Shown: one piece after another, positions 17,662-27,734 of the stretch
Layout of the letters: every line of letters starts with the position of its first letter
Numbering within the stretch: position 1 is the first letter of the stretch
Source of the DNA: JAJDTR01 sp965220415
GTDB lineage: Bacteria > Poribacteria > WGA-4E > JAJDTR01
NCBI GenBank assembly: GCA_965220415.1
Contig: OZ244829.1
Span: 2,046,001 to 2,110,000, forward strand
Direction of reading: 5' to 3'
DNA length: 64,000 nt
The notes under the pieces: generated by a model
What the model saw: the letters and a program-made list of their open reading frames with translations, nothing else
Database searches by the model: none
What the model was told of the DNA's origin: nothing
Position numbers and translations under genes: made by a program

Positions 17662-17985
17662 CGTCATTTTCCTTATACGGCCGATGTGCTGAGTGGGCAT
17701 TTCTGACAATGCCCGTCGAGTTCACGAGCCTTGGCATTGCCCGGAGGATTGAAGAGAGATGCGTAAGGCATTTTTTCGAATCAAGAAAACTGCACATCAA
17801 GCCTTCACCCTCGTTATTATGGGAGTTCACGCCTCTCGTATCAAGCGACTATTTTAGCACTTCCGCCGAATCACATCAATGCCGATTTCATCAAAGATTG
17901 GCACGTTCGGTCCAAGAGGCGCAATGAATTGCGCTACTACAAACCGCCGATTCTTGTAACTTATGGGTTACAAATTAGTATTGAA
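17662..17985. other. Intergenic gap with small palindrome
   Basis: Holds a short inverted repeat GCGCAATGAATTGCGC near 17919-17934 inside a sequence that resembles other gap repeats. No coding region is supported. Confidence 0.5.
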
Positions 17986-20900
17986 TCACAAATCCTCGAC
18001 ATTCCACACACGCATGGTCCCATCACGAGATGTCGAGACTAATTTTGTGCCGTCGTGACTGAAGTCCACGGAACGGATTTCCTCACGATGCCCGGATAGT
18101 TCCGTGATGCGCTTCCACGTGTGGGTGCTAATGAGTTCGATAACATTATCTGTTCGCCCAACTGCCATCAAGGTCGTGTCCGGATTCAGGTCCAAGGGAA
18201 TTGAATCTCCGATATGCGGCGCCTTTACCCGTTGATAACCGGCATTCAATTTTTTCGTGACCCTTCCGCTGGCAATATCGAAGACCACAAAATCTCCCGA
18301 CATCAAGCCTGTGAACAGTCGTTTCCCGTCCCTGCTGAATCGCAAAAACAGCGGCAACGTGGTGTCCGGCGTGGTGGGGATTCGGAGTGCCTGTACCGAC
18401 TCTCCCGTGTTGACATCCCAAATCCGAATGACGTCGAACACTCCGCAAGCGAGGTGATTCCCGTCGGGGCTAAAAGCCAATGCGCTCACCAGTGCGAACC
18501 TGTCGTGTATTGGTTTGCGTCCGTACCCGAATACAGTGTTAAAATTGTCAAACTGATGCAATTTCTTGGGTTCCGAAATATCCCACAGGCTTGCCAAACC
18601 GTTACGCTGTCCCACGGCAAGTTGCATTCCGTTTGGGCTGAATTCCAGCACATGAGAGTCAAAGTCGGCCCCTAGACCATGTCGGAAAAGGTGTTGTTGC
18701 ACAATATCTGAGTCGAATGTAATCGAGTCAAAGAACGTAGTGTCAAGGTGAGGGGATATTCGTTGAACCACTTCGCGCTTCTGAGCGGACCAGATTAGCA
18801 TTTCATCTTTCAAGATGTAGCCAACCAAGTCATTCCCTGATCCTGAGGTCCCTCTGACGCTTTCCGGAACCTTGGCTGTCACGACACTCACCACGATATC
18901 GTTTATCGGACTGACAACCGAAAATTTTATGTCGAAATGATTACCAAATACGTCTTCGTCAATTATGTCGCCTGTACTCGCCTTCCAAATTGACGTGCGC
19001 CAACCTTGGACAAGGATCGTGTCATCGTCGGACAAGAAGCACGCGCGTCCCGGAAGTACGCCGTACTGAAGATTCACGCGCTCTTCCAATCTATTCGCCG
19101 CTACGTCCAGCACTTTGACCGCTCCCCCGTTGCTAATCAGCAAGTGAATGTCATCAAGGAACTGACTCATCGCCCTATACTCGCCTGCGTGAACGGTATC
19201 GCCAGTTCTGAAGTCCCACACCATGCTCCCTAGTGCGAGGTAACGACTGTCAGACGAAAACGAGATTGAGGCTTTCCGTTTTGGCATGTGGACAGGTGTC
19301 AAGAAATTTGTCATCTTTTGCCGATCAGGAATCGTGAAAGTTTTTTCAACCTGCCAATCAAGTGTATCTATCACATCAATGCGTTTGTCTCTCCACGCGC
19401 GGAACGCAAACCATTGACTTCCCGGGCTGTATGCAAAGGTCACTTCTGCGGCAGTGCCTTTGACGTTTAATTCGTGGAGAATCTCTCCATCCTTCGGATT
19501 AAGGAAAACGAATCTAGGTGGAGACGGTTTTGGACGAGTCGAGTTAAATTTGTCATGTTCGAACATCACCAGTTGCTCGCCATCGGGACTGTATTGCATA
19601 GCGTGAATGAGGAGGCCTTGGGTATCCGACCATTCAAACGAACGGAGTTCCTTTCCTGAAATGGGATCAATGAATACGAGTTTGAAGGTATTTTCATTCA
19701 AACCTGGCCAAGGCAGCCCTAGGGCGACTTCTCTCATTTCTGGATGGAGTGCAATGTTGAGCTGGTCAGGCCATCGCCGCTGGTGTATAGCGTAAACGCT
19801 GAGCTTATCATCCGCTTCCCGTATGTCGAAAATACGGCGGCCATCTCGATGCCCAAGATGCCAACGTGGGGCACCTCGTGGAAAGTACGGGTTCTTCAGC
19901 CGAATGTCATGTTCCTCGAAAACGCGCTTCAAGTCACCGGACACGATTTTGTTATCGAGTTCCCTCGCAAACTCCAGCCCTATGTGGAACAAAAACGTGC
20001 TCTTAAGCGAATCAAGCGAATGTGTCGCAACCGCCCCTTGTTTCTCAATATCCCACACCTTGACCTGTTCACCGCCATTCCAGACCAAAAACCGACTATC
20101 CCGACTAAAGGTTGGAGACTCAACGTGTCCGGTGGTATCAACAGTTACCGGTGGTTGGTTACCGTCGAGGCGGCGCAGTTCCAGTCCAAACGGTGTATGA
20201 ATAGCAAACAGTTTTCCATCTGGGGAAGAAACAACATCTTCAACGCGACCGGTACCGATGACTTGCGCTGGCGACGTGCCGGTTTTGCCGCTATCACCTC
20301 GCTGTTCCCCCGTTTTTGCCGGTTTGGCTGGCACAGTAATTCGCTTCTTCCGCTCGTCCGCTTGCGCTATTTCAATATCAGAGTCGGCATCGACCAGCGA
20401 CACATTCACACCCCCTTTGGACTCGCCGCTGTCTGTGCCCATTGGAAAGAGTCCTGCAAGCCCGCCGAACAGCACAACGCTCAATACGGCAGCGACCGGT
20501 AATGGTGTGAACCGATGTGCTTTTGAAACAGGCGAATCAGCCCCAAACGGTTGGGGAAGTGAAGAAATCCTGTCCAAGATTGCGACACATAGATTGGGTT
20601 TGGTCGAGGAGTCAAAATACTCCTCAAATGTACCCTTTAACCGCATACCGAGCCTTTGGCGTGCCCGAAACAAACGCGCTTTTATGGCTGTACGCGACGT
20701 CCCCAAGAATTCCCCAATCTCCTTGAGCGAGAATCCGCTGAAGTAATGCATTAATACGACCAACCGCTGGGATTCCGGTAACGCATCAATCTCCTTTTTA
20801 ACCGTGAGTTGTGTTTCCAAATCGCTGCCGTGTGCTATCGTTGCTGTTTCAACCTCGGATTCCAACGCTTCGTGCGATTGGTGCTTGCGATGCCACATGC

Positions 20901-21147
20901 GGCACTCATTGGAGGCGATGGTATACAACCAACTCCGAAAAGCATGCGGTGTTTTCAGTTGCTCAAGCTTGAGATACGCCTTTAGCAACACCTCCTGTGT
21001 CACATCTTTCGCATCCTCTTCGCTTCGAACTTGGTTCAGACAGTAGGCGTAGACGGCGCCTTGATAGCGGTCCACCAAAAAGACAAACGCATCTTTATCC
21101 CCTTCTAACACGGCTTTGACCAAACCGGCATCATCATCGTAACGCAT
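17986..21147 (-). CDS. ECF sigma factor fused to membrane segment and WD40-like propeller
   Basis: The 1053-aa protein combines three parts. Residues ~8-78 are sigma region 2 (EEDAKDVTQEVLLKAYLKL) and ~122-172 region 4 (LPESQRLVVLMHYFSGFSLK split by the helix-turn-helix, then GTSRTAIKARLFRAR). A single hydrophobic segment follows at ~216-236. The rest, from ~300, is a beta-propeller with recognisable WD-type repeats toward the end (LAFSPDGNHLACG, IRIWDVNTGE, then VDFSHDGTKLVSTSRDGTMR). The membrane segment would place the propeller in the periplasm with the sigma part inside, giving a one-protein sensor-regulator. GGAGG precedes the ATG. Related sigma-WD40 fusions are known in Planctomycetes. 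Confidence 0.85.
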   Translation of the reverse strand: MRYDDDAGLVKAVLEGDKDAFVFLVDRYQGAVYAYCLNQVRSEEDAKDVTQEVLLKAYLKLEQLKTPHAFRSWLYTIASNECRMWHRKHQSHEALESEVETATIAHGSDLETQLTVKKEIDALPESQRLVVLMHYFSGFSLKEIGEFLGTSRTAIKARLFRARQRLGMRLKGTFEEYFDSSTKPNLCVAILDRISSLPQPFGADSPVSKAHRFTPLPVAAVLSVVLFGGLAGLFPMGTDSGESKGGVNVSLVDADSDIEIAQADERKKRITVPAKPAKTGEQRGDSGKTGTSPAQVIGTGRVEDVVSSPDGKLFAIHTPFGLELRRLDGNQPPVTVDTTGHVESPTFSRDSRFLVWNGGEQVKVWDIEKQGAVATHSLDSLKSTFLFHIGLEFARELDNKIVSGDLKRVFEEHDIRLKNPYFPRGAPRWHLGHRDGRRIFDIREADDKLSVYAIHQRRWPDQLNIALHPEMREVALGLPWPGLNENTFKLVFIDPISGKELRSFEWSDTQGLLIHAMQYSPDGEQLVMFEHDKFNSTRPKPSPPRFVFLNPKDGEILHELNVKGTAAEVTFAYSPGSQWFAFRAWRDKRIDVIDTLDWQVEKTFTIPDRQKMTNFLTPVHMPKRKASISFSSDSRYLALGSMVWDFRTGDTVHAGEYRAMSQFLDDIHLLISNGGAVKVLDVAANRLEERVNLQYGVLPGRACFLSDDDTILVQGWRTSIWKASTGDIIDEDVFGNHFDIKFSVVSPINDIVVSVVTAKVPESVRGTSGSGNDLVGYILKDEMLIWSAQKREVVQRISPHLDTTFFDSITFDSDIVQQHLFRHGLGADFDSHVLEFSPNGMQLAVGQRNGLASLWDISEPKKLHQFDNFNTVFGYGRKPIHDRFALVSALAFSPDGNHLACGVFDVIRIWDVNTGESVQALRIPTTPDTTLPLFLRFSRDGKRLFTGLMSGDFVVFDIASGRVTKKLNAGYQRVKAPHIGDSIPLDLNPDTTLMAVGRTDNVIELISTHTWKRITELSGHREEIRSVDFSHDGTKLVSTSRDGTMRVWNVEDL

Positions 21148-21393
21148 GATTTCCTCCCTGAAAAGTTTGATGATTAAATTTCAGCGAATAAGATGCGAGA
21201 AGTGCGGAAGTGGTTACGCCAAAAATGGAAGTGTGGAGGCGGACAGGTACAACGTTATAAAATTAGAAAGATATCAAGTAGGCGAAAAAACGTTCTTCCG
21301 ATTGTCAGGTGGGGAGATGTCCGTGAAGAATGTAAACACCGGCAGTTTGGCATGATTCGGGTTCTCACAATGGAAGTCCACACCGAGTGTATT

Positions 21394-22758
21394 CTAAATC
21401 TGCGACTTTGCCTTAAGTTCAAGATACTTGTTCACCACCTCCATCGTCAACTGGTGCGCCGGGACATCAAGCGTAATAACGCCTCGACTCCGCAGAATCT
21501 CCAACGTCGCTTGTTTCTCCTGCAGCAACCTCTCGGCGATTGCCCGCTGGTAGACGACTTTGGAACTCGTCGGCTTCTGCGTAGCGAGTGCGATGATTCC
21601 TGAATCCGTCAGCGTCACACAAGCAATGAGATGGTGTCGGGCGAGCGTCGTCACATAATGGGCGAGACTTTCCGCCGCATCCCGATCCAAGATGTCGGTA
21701 AAAAGGATAATCAGCGCGCGTTTGCGCTGTTTCGACGCCAAGAATTTGAAGGCGGTCTCGAAATCCGGCTCGACCGGATAAACTTGCAAGGCGTAGGTGG
21801 CTTCCAACATGGCGAGGAACTGTTTCTTGCCCGGCTTGGGAGTTAGGTGGCGATGGACGTCATCTGAAAAAGCGATTAACCCCACCTTATCCCCTTTAAG
21901 CGTTGACACGTAGCTTGTCATGAGGGTGGTATTGATGGCGTAATCAAGTTTAATCATCGCTTGCCCCGAGATTGACGCCGCGTCCAGTGCGCTTTCCTGT
22001 TCCTGCGCCTCCGTTAAAATCGGCGATGCCATCAACCTGCCGGCGTCCAACATAATCACCACGTCCTGACTGCGTTCGGTTTCAAACTCGCGGACAATCG
22101 GTTTTTGGTGTCTTGACGTCGCCTTCCAGTCAACGCGGCGGATATCATCGTCGGGAGCGTAATCACGCAACCGTTCAAATTCTGTGCCCTCGCCAAATTG
22201 CCGTGAATTTTTCAGCCCAAGTTGACCCAGCAGTCCACGTCTAACCAGCAGTTCGTACTGTCGAATGGCGAGCAGGTTGGGATAGACCTTGACCTCCGCT
22301 CCCGCTTCGACCCGGCGCTGTCTGATAATCAGCCCCAAAATTCCCCAGCACTGGACATGGATGTCCCCAAAATGATAAATTCCGCGGCGCGATGGTGTGA
22401 GTCGGTAGATAACACTTTCAGTTGCGCCCGGCGCCGCATAAACCTCGTGAATAACGCGGTCAAACCGAAACGTTGGAGGGAAATCATCTTTCAGGCGCAA
22501 CCGTAATTCGTGGCGAGAACGGTTGGCAACGCGCAGCGTCACCACATTTTCCGCACCCAATGAGAACTTGGAGTTCATCAGGCGGGCAACTTCAACCTTA
22601 GTGAACAGGGGCGTGTTCACGTAATCGACGAGGCAAACAACGAACAGCAGCGTAAGATAGACGGCGTCAATGACCAACAAATTCGGCGCGACCGAATAAA
22701 GCATAATCGGAATTGCCGATGGCAGTAGAAAGCCGAGTAGCCGTTTACTAAATCGCAT
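21394..22758 (-). CDS. DUF58 domain protein of MoxR cluster
   Basis: The 454-aa protein has two N-terminal membrane helices (~10-45), a beta-sandwich middle region, and a DUF58 region with the family signature FGEGTEFERLRDYAPDDDIR split around REY and VDWKATSRHQK, then a VWA-like end starting DVVIMLDAG (MIDAS-like). It follows moxR by ~57 bp on the same strand. DUF58 proteins partner MoxR AAA ATPases in chaperone-like assembly of envelope or metal-centre complexes. A GTG 36 bp further upstream is an alternative start. Confidence 0.88.
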   Translation of the reverse strand: MRFSKRLLGFLLPSAIPIMLYSVAPNLLVIDAVYLTLLFVVCLVDYVNTPLFTKVEVARLMNSKFSLGAENVVTLRVANRSRHELRLRLKDDFPPTFRFDRVIHEVYAAPGATESVIYRLTPSRRGIYHFGDIHVQCWGILGLIIRQRRVEAGAEVKVYPNLLAIRQYELLVRRGLLGQLGLKNSRQFGEGTEFERLRDYAPDDDIRRVDWKATSRHQKPIVREFETERSQDVVIMLDAGRLMASPILTEAQEQESALDAASISGQAMIKLDYAINTTLMTSYVSTLKGDKVGLIAFSDDVHRHLTPKPGKKQFLAMLEATYALQVYPVEPDFETAFKFLASKQRKRALIILFTDILDRDAAESLAHYVTTLARHHLIACVTLTDSGIIALATQKPTSSKVVYQRAIAERLLQEKQATLEILRSRGVITLDVPAHQLTMEVVNKYLELKAKSQI

Positions 22759-22815
22759 GCGGGTGTTTACCTGTTGTCCTGTTGTCAAAATCACGGATGA
22801 AACTGGCGGCGCGGA

Positions 22816-23769
22816 TTAACGTGGGATCTCCACTTCCGCGAGTAATCTCTCAATTATGTCGTCCGCCGACAGTCCCTCAATCTCCGCCTCCGGTTTCAGA
22901 AGCACCCGGTGCCGATAGACATGAGGAACTAACCGCTTCACATCGTCCGGTAAGATGTAATCCCGTCCCTGCATCGCGGCGTAAGTCTTGCTCGCCAGCA
23001 GCAGCGAGATCGATGCCCGCGGACTACCGCCCAACACGAGGTCATTCGAACTGCGCGAAGCTTCCGCAATACTCACAATGTAGTTGAAGATAGATTCTTC
23101 GACCGTGACCGCCTGAATTGCCGCTTGGCATTGCTGGAGCAAATCCCTATCAATGACACCCTCAACCCCGGCATCCGCGAGTTGAGAGGCATCGAAGCCG
23201 TTGTGATAGTTAATCAGGATCTGCTGTTCCATCTCGTGACCGGGATAATCAACGCGCAATTTGAACAGAAATCGATCCAGTTGCGCTTCGGGAAGCGGAT
23301 AGGTGCCCTCGTATTCTACCGGATTCTGTGTCGCCACTACCATAAACGGTGCGGCAAGTTCGTGACGGACGCCGTCAATACTGACCTGCCGCTCCTCCAT
23401 ACATTCGAGGAGCGCCGATTGAGTCTTCGCCGGGGCGCGGTTGATTTCATCAGCCAGCAACACGTTAGTGAAAACCGGTCCCTGTTTAAGGTTGAATTGA
23501 TGCGTCGCCAGATCATAAACGCTCGTGCCGACAATATCCGATGGCATGAGATCCGGCGTGAATTGCACTCGGCTAAATTTACCCGACACCACCATTGCCA
23601 ATGTTTTCGCGAGCAGCGTTTTCGCCGTGCCGGGGACACCTTCAAGCAGAATATGACCTCCTGAAAAGAATCCGACAACCACCAGTTCAAACAGCTCCTC
23701 TTGCCCGACTATCACCTTTCGGGCTTCCTGTTTCATTCTTTCAAAGACGTCTTGAATTAAATCGGACAT
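22816..23769 (-). CDS. MoxR family AAA ATPase
   Basis: The 317-aa ATPase has Walker A GVPGTAKT at 44-51, Walker B VLLADEINR near 106-114, and sensor 1 ATQNPVEYEGTYPLPEAQ with the arginine-finger region LDRFLFK. This is a classical MoxR-subfamily AAA+ enzyme, a chaperone-type ATPase working with DUF58 and VWA proteins. AGGAGG before the ATG supports the start. DUF58 is directly downstream; DUF4129, DUF4350 and VWA genes lie upstream on the same strand. Confidence 0.93.
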   Translation of the reverse strand: MSDLIQDVFERMKQEARKVIVGQEELFELVVVGFFSGGHILLEGVPGTAKTLLAKTLAMVVSGKFSRVQFTPDLMPSDIVGTSVYDLATHQFNLKQGPVFTNVLLADEINRAPAKTQSALLECMEERQVSIDGVRHELAAPFMVVATQNPVEYEGTYPLPEAQLDRFLFKLRVDYPGHEMEQQILINYHNGFDASQLADAGVEGVIDRDLLQQCQAAIQAVTVEESIFNYIVSIAEASRSSNDLVLGGSPRASISLLLASKTYAAMQGRDYILPDDVKRLVPHVYRHRVLLKPEAEIEGLSADDIIERLLAEVEIPR

Positions 23770-23783
23770 AGCCCTCCTATTCA

Positions 23784-23816
23784 GAAACCGAGTTTTTTTC
23801 TTGAAAACTCGGTTTC
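23784..23816. repeat. Hairpin GAAACCGAG
   Basis: GAAACCGAGTTTTT and AAAACTCGGTTTC form a stem with a short loop, 14 bp upstream of the moxR start. It shares its arm with the element at 13716-13881. It could act as terminator or mobile hairpin; its place near a start codon argues against a simple terminator of moxR. Confidence 0.7.
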
Positions 23817-24307
23817 TTCATTGAAATATGGAGTTGAACCAGCCATCACCAAATCACCGATTCTCTCTCATCTGTCATGTAATATCAACTCAGATGCCCA
23901 AGAACGGTTTAATCACCCATTACTCAAACAAGCTCTTAAGAACCCGATTCATCGGAAACCAGGTTATGTTTCTTCAATCAGTGTACTTTCTACCCGCTCG
24001 GCTTGGATTGCCAAATCCAAGCCTTCTCCGATGACGTTGTCAATCCGTTGGAGCGGTACGGAATGTGAACCATTTTTAGCTCCACATCTTGTTCACAAAA
24101 ACCACCAAGGCAAAAAGAGCGAAGTTTTCGTACTTCCGTCGTTGAGTAGGTACGGAAAACTTCTCTCGTAATTGTTTAGTGGTTTATTTTCCAAAAAAAT
24201 ATGGTTAGTGTTGAGTGCCGGTGCGGTTAGAAACCGCACCTACCGGGGTGGTAGAACGGGTTTATTTTGGCAGTCTCGTAAGCATTAAACACTTAGCGAG
24301 AGAACCA
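23817..24307. other. Intergenic gap with palindromes, no gene
   Basis: This part of the gap before the HAD gene contains an imperfect inverted repeat at about 24121-24163 (GAAGTTTTCGTAC with its complement) and the palindrome GGTGCGGTT-AG-AACCGCACC at 24220-24240, shared with 50372-50398. No coding region is supported. Confidence 0.55.
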
Positions 24308-24488
24308 TTTAGTTCAGTCCAGAACTTACGCGCCAACAGGAAATCGCGACCTGGAGATCGCTCCTACATTACGCTCAGGGATCTCTATCGCACTCACTAT
24401 CCGTTCGCTTGATGGTGTAGGAACAGGGATTAAACTGCGGCACGACAAACCAACATTCCCAAAACAGATTGATAAACTAAACAGTACC
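24308..24488 (-). repeat. Dispersed repeat D, occupied copy (contains unit C)
   Basis: This is the reverse complement of most of 32544-32697. Shared blocks are TTTAGTTCAGTCCAGAAC, CCAACAGGAAATCGCGACC, GGAGATCGCTCCTACATTAC and CCAACATTCCCAAAACAGAT. It differs by an extra ~35 bp at 24378-24413 that is exactly a unit C. Confidence 0.85.
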
Positions 24489-24493
24489 TTCTC

Positions 24494-25264
24494 TCAAAAC
24501 ATCTGACACAAATCTGAAACACTATCAAGAACCCATGTCGGAGGCGCAGCCGGGCATTCCAACTGATCCGGTTGGAACTTCCCGGTCCTAACCAAAACGC
24601 TCCTCATCCCCATTCTTTCCGCGCCCAAGATGTCGGTTGTGATGTCATCGCCAACCATAATCACTTCGCTAGGTGAAAGTTGGAGACTATCAAGCGCAAT
24701 ATTGAAAAAGAGTTCACTCGGCTTGCCCATCACTTTCGCCCTCGTGTTTGAAGCATATTCGAGAAGTGCCACAAATGCGCCGCAATCTAACAGCACCCCT
24801 TCCGGCGAGACCCAATAAGGTGATTTTTGCAGCGCAATGAGTTCGGCGCCATCCATTAACAACCGAAATGCATGATTCAGGGAGCGAAAATCGAATCTGT
24901 CTCCGTAATCGCCAAGCACGACAAAATCGGGCGACTCATTGTCTGTTGGTATCTCCTCGAAAAACGCTTTCACGAAATCATCCACCATAAAGTGGCAGCG
25001 CGCACGGGGTTGTGAACGCAGATAGAGGAGACAAGCGTAACTCGCGTTAAATATTTCACTTTCATAGACATCAAACCCCAAGTTCTGCATCTCTTCATGG
25101 AGCATTTTCGGGGTCTTGGCAGTGATATTTGTAAGAAATCGAATTTGATACCCTTTCTCGCGCAAATACCTTACAGTTCCAACCGCCTCGGGGTAAGGTT
25201 CATTCTTGAAATAGAGCGTGCCATCCAAGTCTATGAGGAAAGCTTTGGGGCTTGCCGTCGTCAT
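24494..25264 (-). CDS. HAD-IIA family phosphatase (NagD/LHPP-like)
   Basis: The 256-aa enzyme has the HAD nucleophile motif DLDGT at residues 12-16, motif II FLTNI, motif III GKPS and motif IV GDDITTDILGA, with the class IIA cap (aspartate-rich insertion between motifs II and III). These dephosphorylate sugar phosphates, nucleotides or phosphohistidine; the substrate is not known. The ATG at 25264 gives a standard N-terminus; a TTG 33 bp upstream is unlikely. It follows a PhyH gene on the same strand by about 90 bp. Confidence 0.9.
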   Translation of the reverse strand: MTTASPKAFLIDLDGTLYFKNEPYPEAVGTVRYLREKGYQIRFLTNITAKTPKMLHEEMQNLGFDVYESEIFNASYACLLYLRSQPRARCHFMVDDFVKAFFEEIPTDNESPDFVVLGDYGDRFDFRSLNHAFRLLMDGAELIALQKSPYWVSPEGVLLDCGAFVALLEYASNTRAKVMGKPSELFFNIALDSLQLSPSEVIMVGDDITTDILGAERMGMRSVLVRTGKFQPDQLECPAAPPTWVLDSVSDLCQMF

Positions 25265-25355
25265 ACCTCTATCCCCATTTCGTGCACGAGTGTGCAAGTC
25301 ATTCCACCAGCGATCTCATTGGCAGGGAGATTCTCGAAGGAAGCCTTCAGGCGCA

Positions 25356-26186
25356 TCATGGCGTCCAACACCCCTCTGTGTACGCCTCGCGGGTGAACAG
25401 TTTCCTGCGCCTCGCATCGGCGCGCGCCATCCATTCGGTCGGAATCTCTTGAGTGTGACGGTGCGGGGGACCTGCCTCCTTGAAGATGTCGATAGCGAAG
25501 ATTCGGTACCTTCGTGGAGAGTCTAACGGCTTCGCTTCAACCGCATGAAAAATTCGCGCGTTAATATAAACCATGCTACCGGGTGGCAGGGAAAGCCGCT
25601 TCTCTTTGAGCGGTCGCCCTGCCTCGGCGTCGAACTCGCCCGTCAACATCCGCTCCGGTGTGGCGGTTTCCGTAGGTGCAACGCGGTGGCTGCCGGGGAT
25701 GACTTTCAGATTACGGTCACCGAGTGTGAATCCGTTGGGATAGTACAAAATCTGCACATAGTACTTGTCACGCTCGGCAAGATTGATTGGGTTCTCATGC
25801 TTCCAATGGTGATGGTCTTGGTGGTACGGAACTGCCCCAACGCCGCGCGGCGCGATATTCAGGGCGGAATGACAGAAATGATAGTCGTCGCCGATGGTAG
25901 ATTGTAGCAGGGATGTTATGAAGGGATCGTCAATCAAGCGGTCGCTATAAAGCCGGCGTTCGTTCCAAGGACGAATGAAATACGATTTCGGTTCCCCGCC
26001 ATTTTGCTCCGACGCATCAAGGTACTGACGCACAGGTGCGTATTCCGTAATTTCCGCGATTAGGTTTCCCCTTGCTTGGTCGGTGAGGACATCGGGATAA
26101 ATGATGTAGCCATCGTTATGAAAGGAATCAATATCCGCCTCGGACGGTCCCGATAAGCGAAATAAGGATTCTAATTCGACTGCCAT
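25356..26186 (-). CDS. Phytanoyl-CoA dioxygenase (PhyH) family protein
   Basis: The 276-aa dioxygenase has HxD as HQD at residues 122-124 (YHQDHHHWK), the distal His214 (ARIFHAVEAKP) and a following Arg pair (SPRRYRIF) for 2-oxoglutarate. All iron ligands are present, so it is probably active. The ATG at 26186 was chosen because an upstream extension would be encoded by a family A repeat and adds nothing conserved. The HAD phosphatase gene follows on the same strand. Confidence 0.87.
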   Translation of the reverse strand: MAVELESLFRLSGPSEADIDSFHNDGYIIYPDVLTDQARGNLIAEITEYAPVRQYLDASEQNGGEPKSYFIRPWNERRLYSDRLIDDPFITSLLQSTIGDDYHFCHSALNIAPRGVGAVPYHQDHHHWKHENPINLAERDKYYVQILYYPNGFTLGDRNLKVIPGSHRVAPTETATPERMLTGEFDAEAGRPLKEKRLSLPPGSMVYINARIFHAVEAKPLDSPRRYRIFAIDIFKEAGPPHRHTQEIPTEWMARADARRRKLFTREAYTEGCWTP

Positions 26187-26594
26187 GAGTGCCGCCCCGT
26201 ATTTTGAGAACCTATTTGAAAAGTACAGTTTGTAGGGTGCGCATTGCGCACCAGCCTCTAAAAGCCCCGGAGGGGCGAAAGGTGTGTAGAAACACCGAAA
26301 TTCCGCACATCCAAGCCCCAGCGGGGCGACAGGTATATAGCGGGCAATCACAACAACATGAAAACACTATCTTCAAATGACTGAATATGGCTCTGATACC
26401 GACTATTCAAACAGGGTCTAAATCTAGTAGGCAGCGTTTAGAATGGGTAGAACTCAGTTTTTGTAAGGGCGATCTCCCGACGTGACTCCCGATTGCCCCA
26501 AAAGCCCCATAAAACCAAACTTCATATTCCAAGGGAGGCGTGAAAGGAAACTTTCCAACCTTCCAATCGTCCGTTGCAACGCTATCGTATTCAT
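26187..26594. other. Intergenic gap with two repeat families
   Basis: Contains a family A palindrome (GTAGGGTGCGCATTGCGCACC, split in two halves, around 26233-26257) and a tandem pair of another short unit, AGCCCCGGAGGGGCGA and AGCCCCAGCGGGGCGA, each followed by AAGG or CAGG (26268-26334). No gene. Confidence 0.65.
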
Positions 26595-27734
26595 TTAGCG
26601 GTGCATCGGTCTTGCGCGCCCTATTTTCGCCCTTTCACAATAAGCCTCGACCTGTTTCGCAATCAATAGTAGTCGGGCCTCCGAAATATCGCCCCGCGTT
26701 TCCATCTCCGTCAACAGCATCTGAAGTTCCTTGATATCAATCGGTTTCCGTCTGGCAATCTCCTCGACGAAGCTGACGGTCTCCAGATTCGGGTTGATAT
26801 GCCATCGTGCCGCTAGATTTGACCGAAATGTATCTCGTAACTGCTTCAAAATCGCACGACGTGTATCCCCTTTTTGATACAAAGCGGTCATGGCGTGCAC
26901 GTACTCCGAACTAACGCGCCTGTGCGTTTCCTCCACCGTTAGCGGCTTGCCGAATCGTCTGCCGCGAAGAATCAGAAACAGGAAGACAATCGCTCCAATA
27001 TAAACGACGCCCAATCCGCCCGCCGTATTGAACAACAAATACATCAACGGATTTGCTCCTGATGCCGAGCCAACGGCATAGTAGTATTCTTGGGCGAGTC
27101 CCACACGCGCACGATGGGGAAATGTAGTCATTAGATTATAGAGGAATGTTGCGTTGCGACTGTCTCGTAAACCGTTCCGGTAAAAAACGTCGGAGCAGGA
27201 AATGAAAAATGCACGACCTTCTCCCTCACCGAGCGTTACGATCGAATAATCTTCACCCTGTCCGTAAAGCGGTGCAATATCCCGTTCGGACGATTGGATG
27301 GCATAATCCGTGCTAGAATAAATCTCGTTCACCGGACGATTTGGAAAGATGGGTTCTATTGGAATTCGGCGTGAGGTTTCCAACGAGTTTGATGCTTTGC
27401 GCATCTCCAATCCATAGTCTAACAACAAGGAATTGAGCGATTCATGGTCTCCCGCCACAATCAGCGTGCCGCCATCTTCAACGAAGCCATATATTTCCTC
27501 AATCTCCTTCTCGTCCAATTCCCGATGTAGCTGCCACAGAAATAGCACATCCAACCGGTCTAGCCGCGCAGGTTGGGTTGCCTCAATCTTCGTCACACGG
27601 AATTTTAACTTCTGCATAACACGATAAATCACGCTTTCATTGACAAGAGAATCACACGAAAATTGAAAAAAAACAAATACAACCAGTGCAATGCTGAGAA
27701 TACAATTTTGGGCGTTTCTCACTGGAGATTTCAT
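26595..27734 (-). CDS. DUF4350 domain protein of MoxR cluster
   Basis: The 379-aa protein has an N-terminal membrane helix with a Cys in a lipobox-like position (FFQFSC), then a DUF4350 domain over ~40-215 (a glutamine-amidotransferase-like fold, GGTLIVAGDHESLNSLL, ISCSDVF), a second helix near 235-257, and a basic helical cytoplasmic tail. DUF4350 proteins occur with DUF4129, DUF58 and MoxR genes; function unknown. Its ATG overlaps the DUF4129 stop by four bases (ATGA), so the two are translationally coupled. Confidence 0.85.
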   Translation of the reverse strand: MKSPVRNAQNCILSIALVVFVFFQFSCDSLVNESVIYRVMQKLKFRVTKIEATQPARLDRLDVLFLWQLHRELDEKEIEEIYGFVEDGGTLIVAGDHESLNSLLLDYGLEMRKASNSLETSRRIPIEPIFPNRPVNEIYSSTDYAIQSSERDIAPLYGQGEDYSIVTLGEGEGRAFFISCSDVFYRNGLRDSRNATFLYNLMTTFPHRARVGLAQEYYYAVGSASGANPLMYLLFNTAGGLGVVYIGAIVFLFLILRGRRFGKPLTVEETHRRVSSEYVHAMTALYQKGDTRRAILKQLRDTFRSNLAARWHINPNLETVSFVEEIARRKPIDIKELQMLLTEMETRGDISEARLLLIAKQVEAYCERAKIGRARPMHR

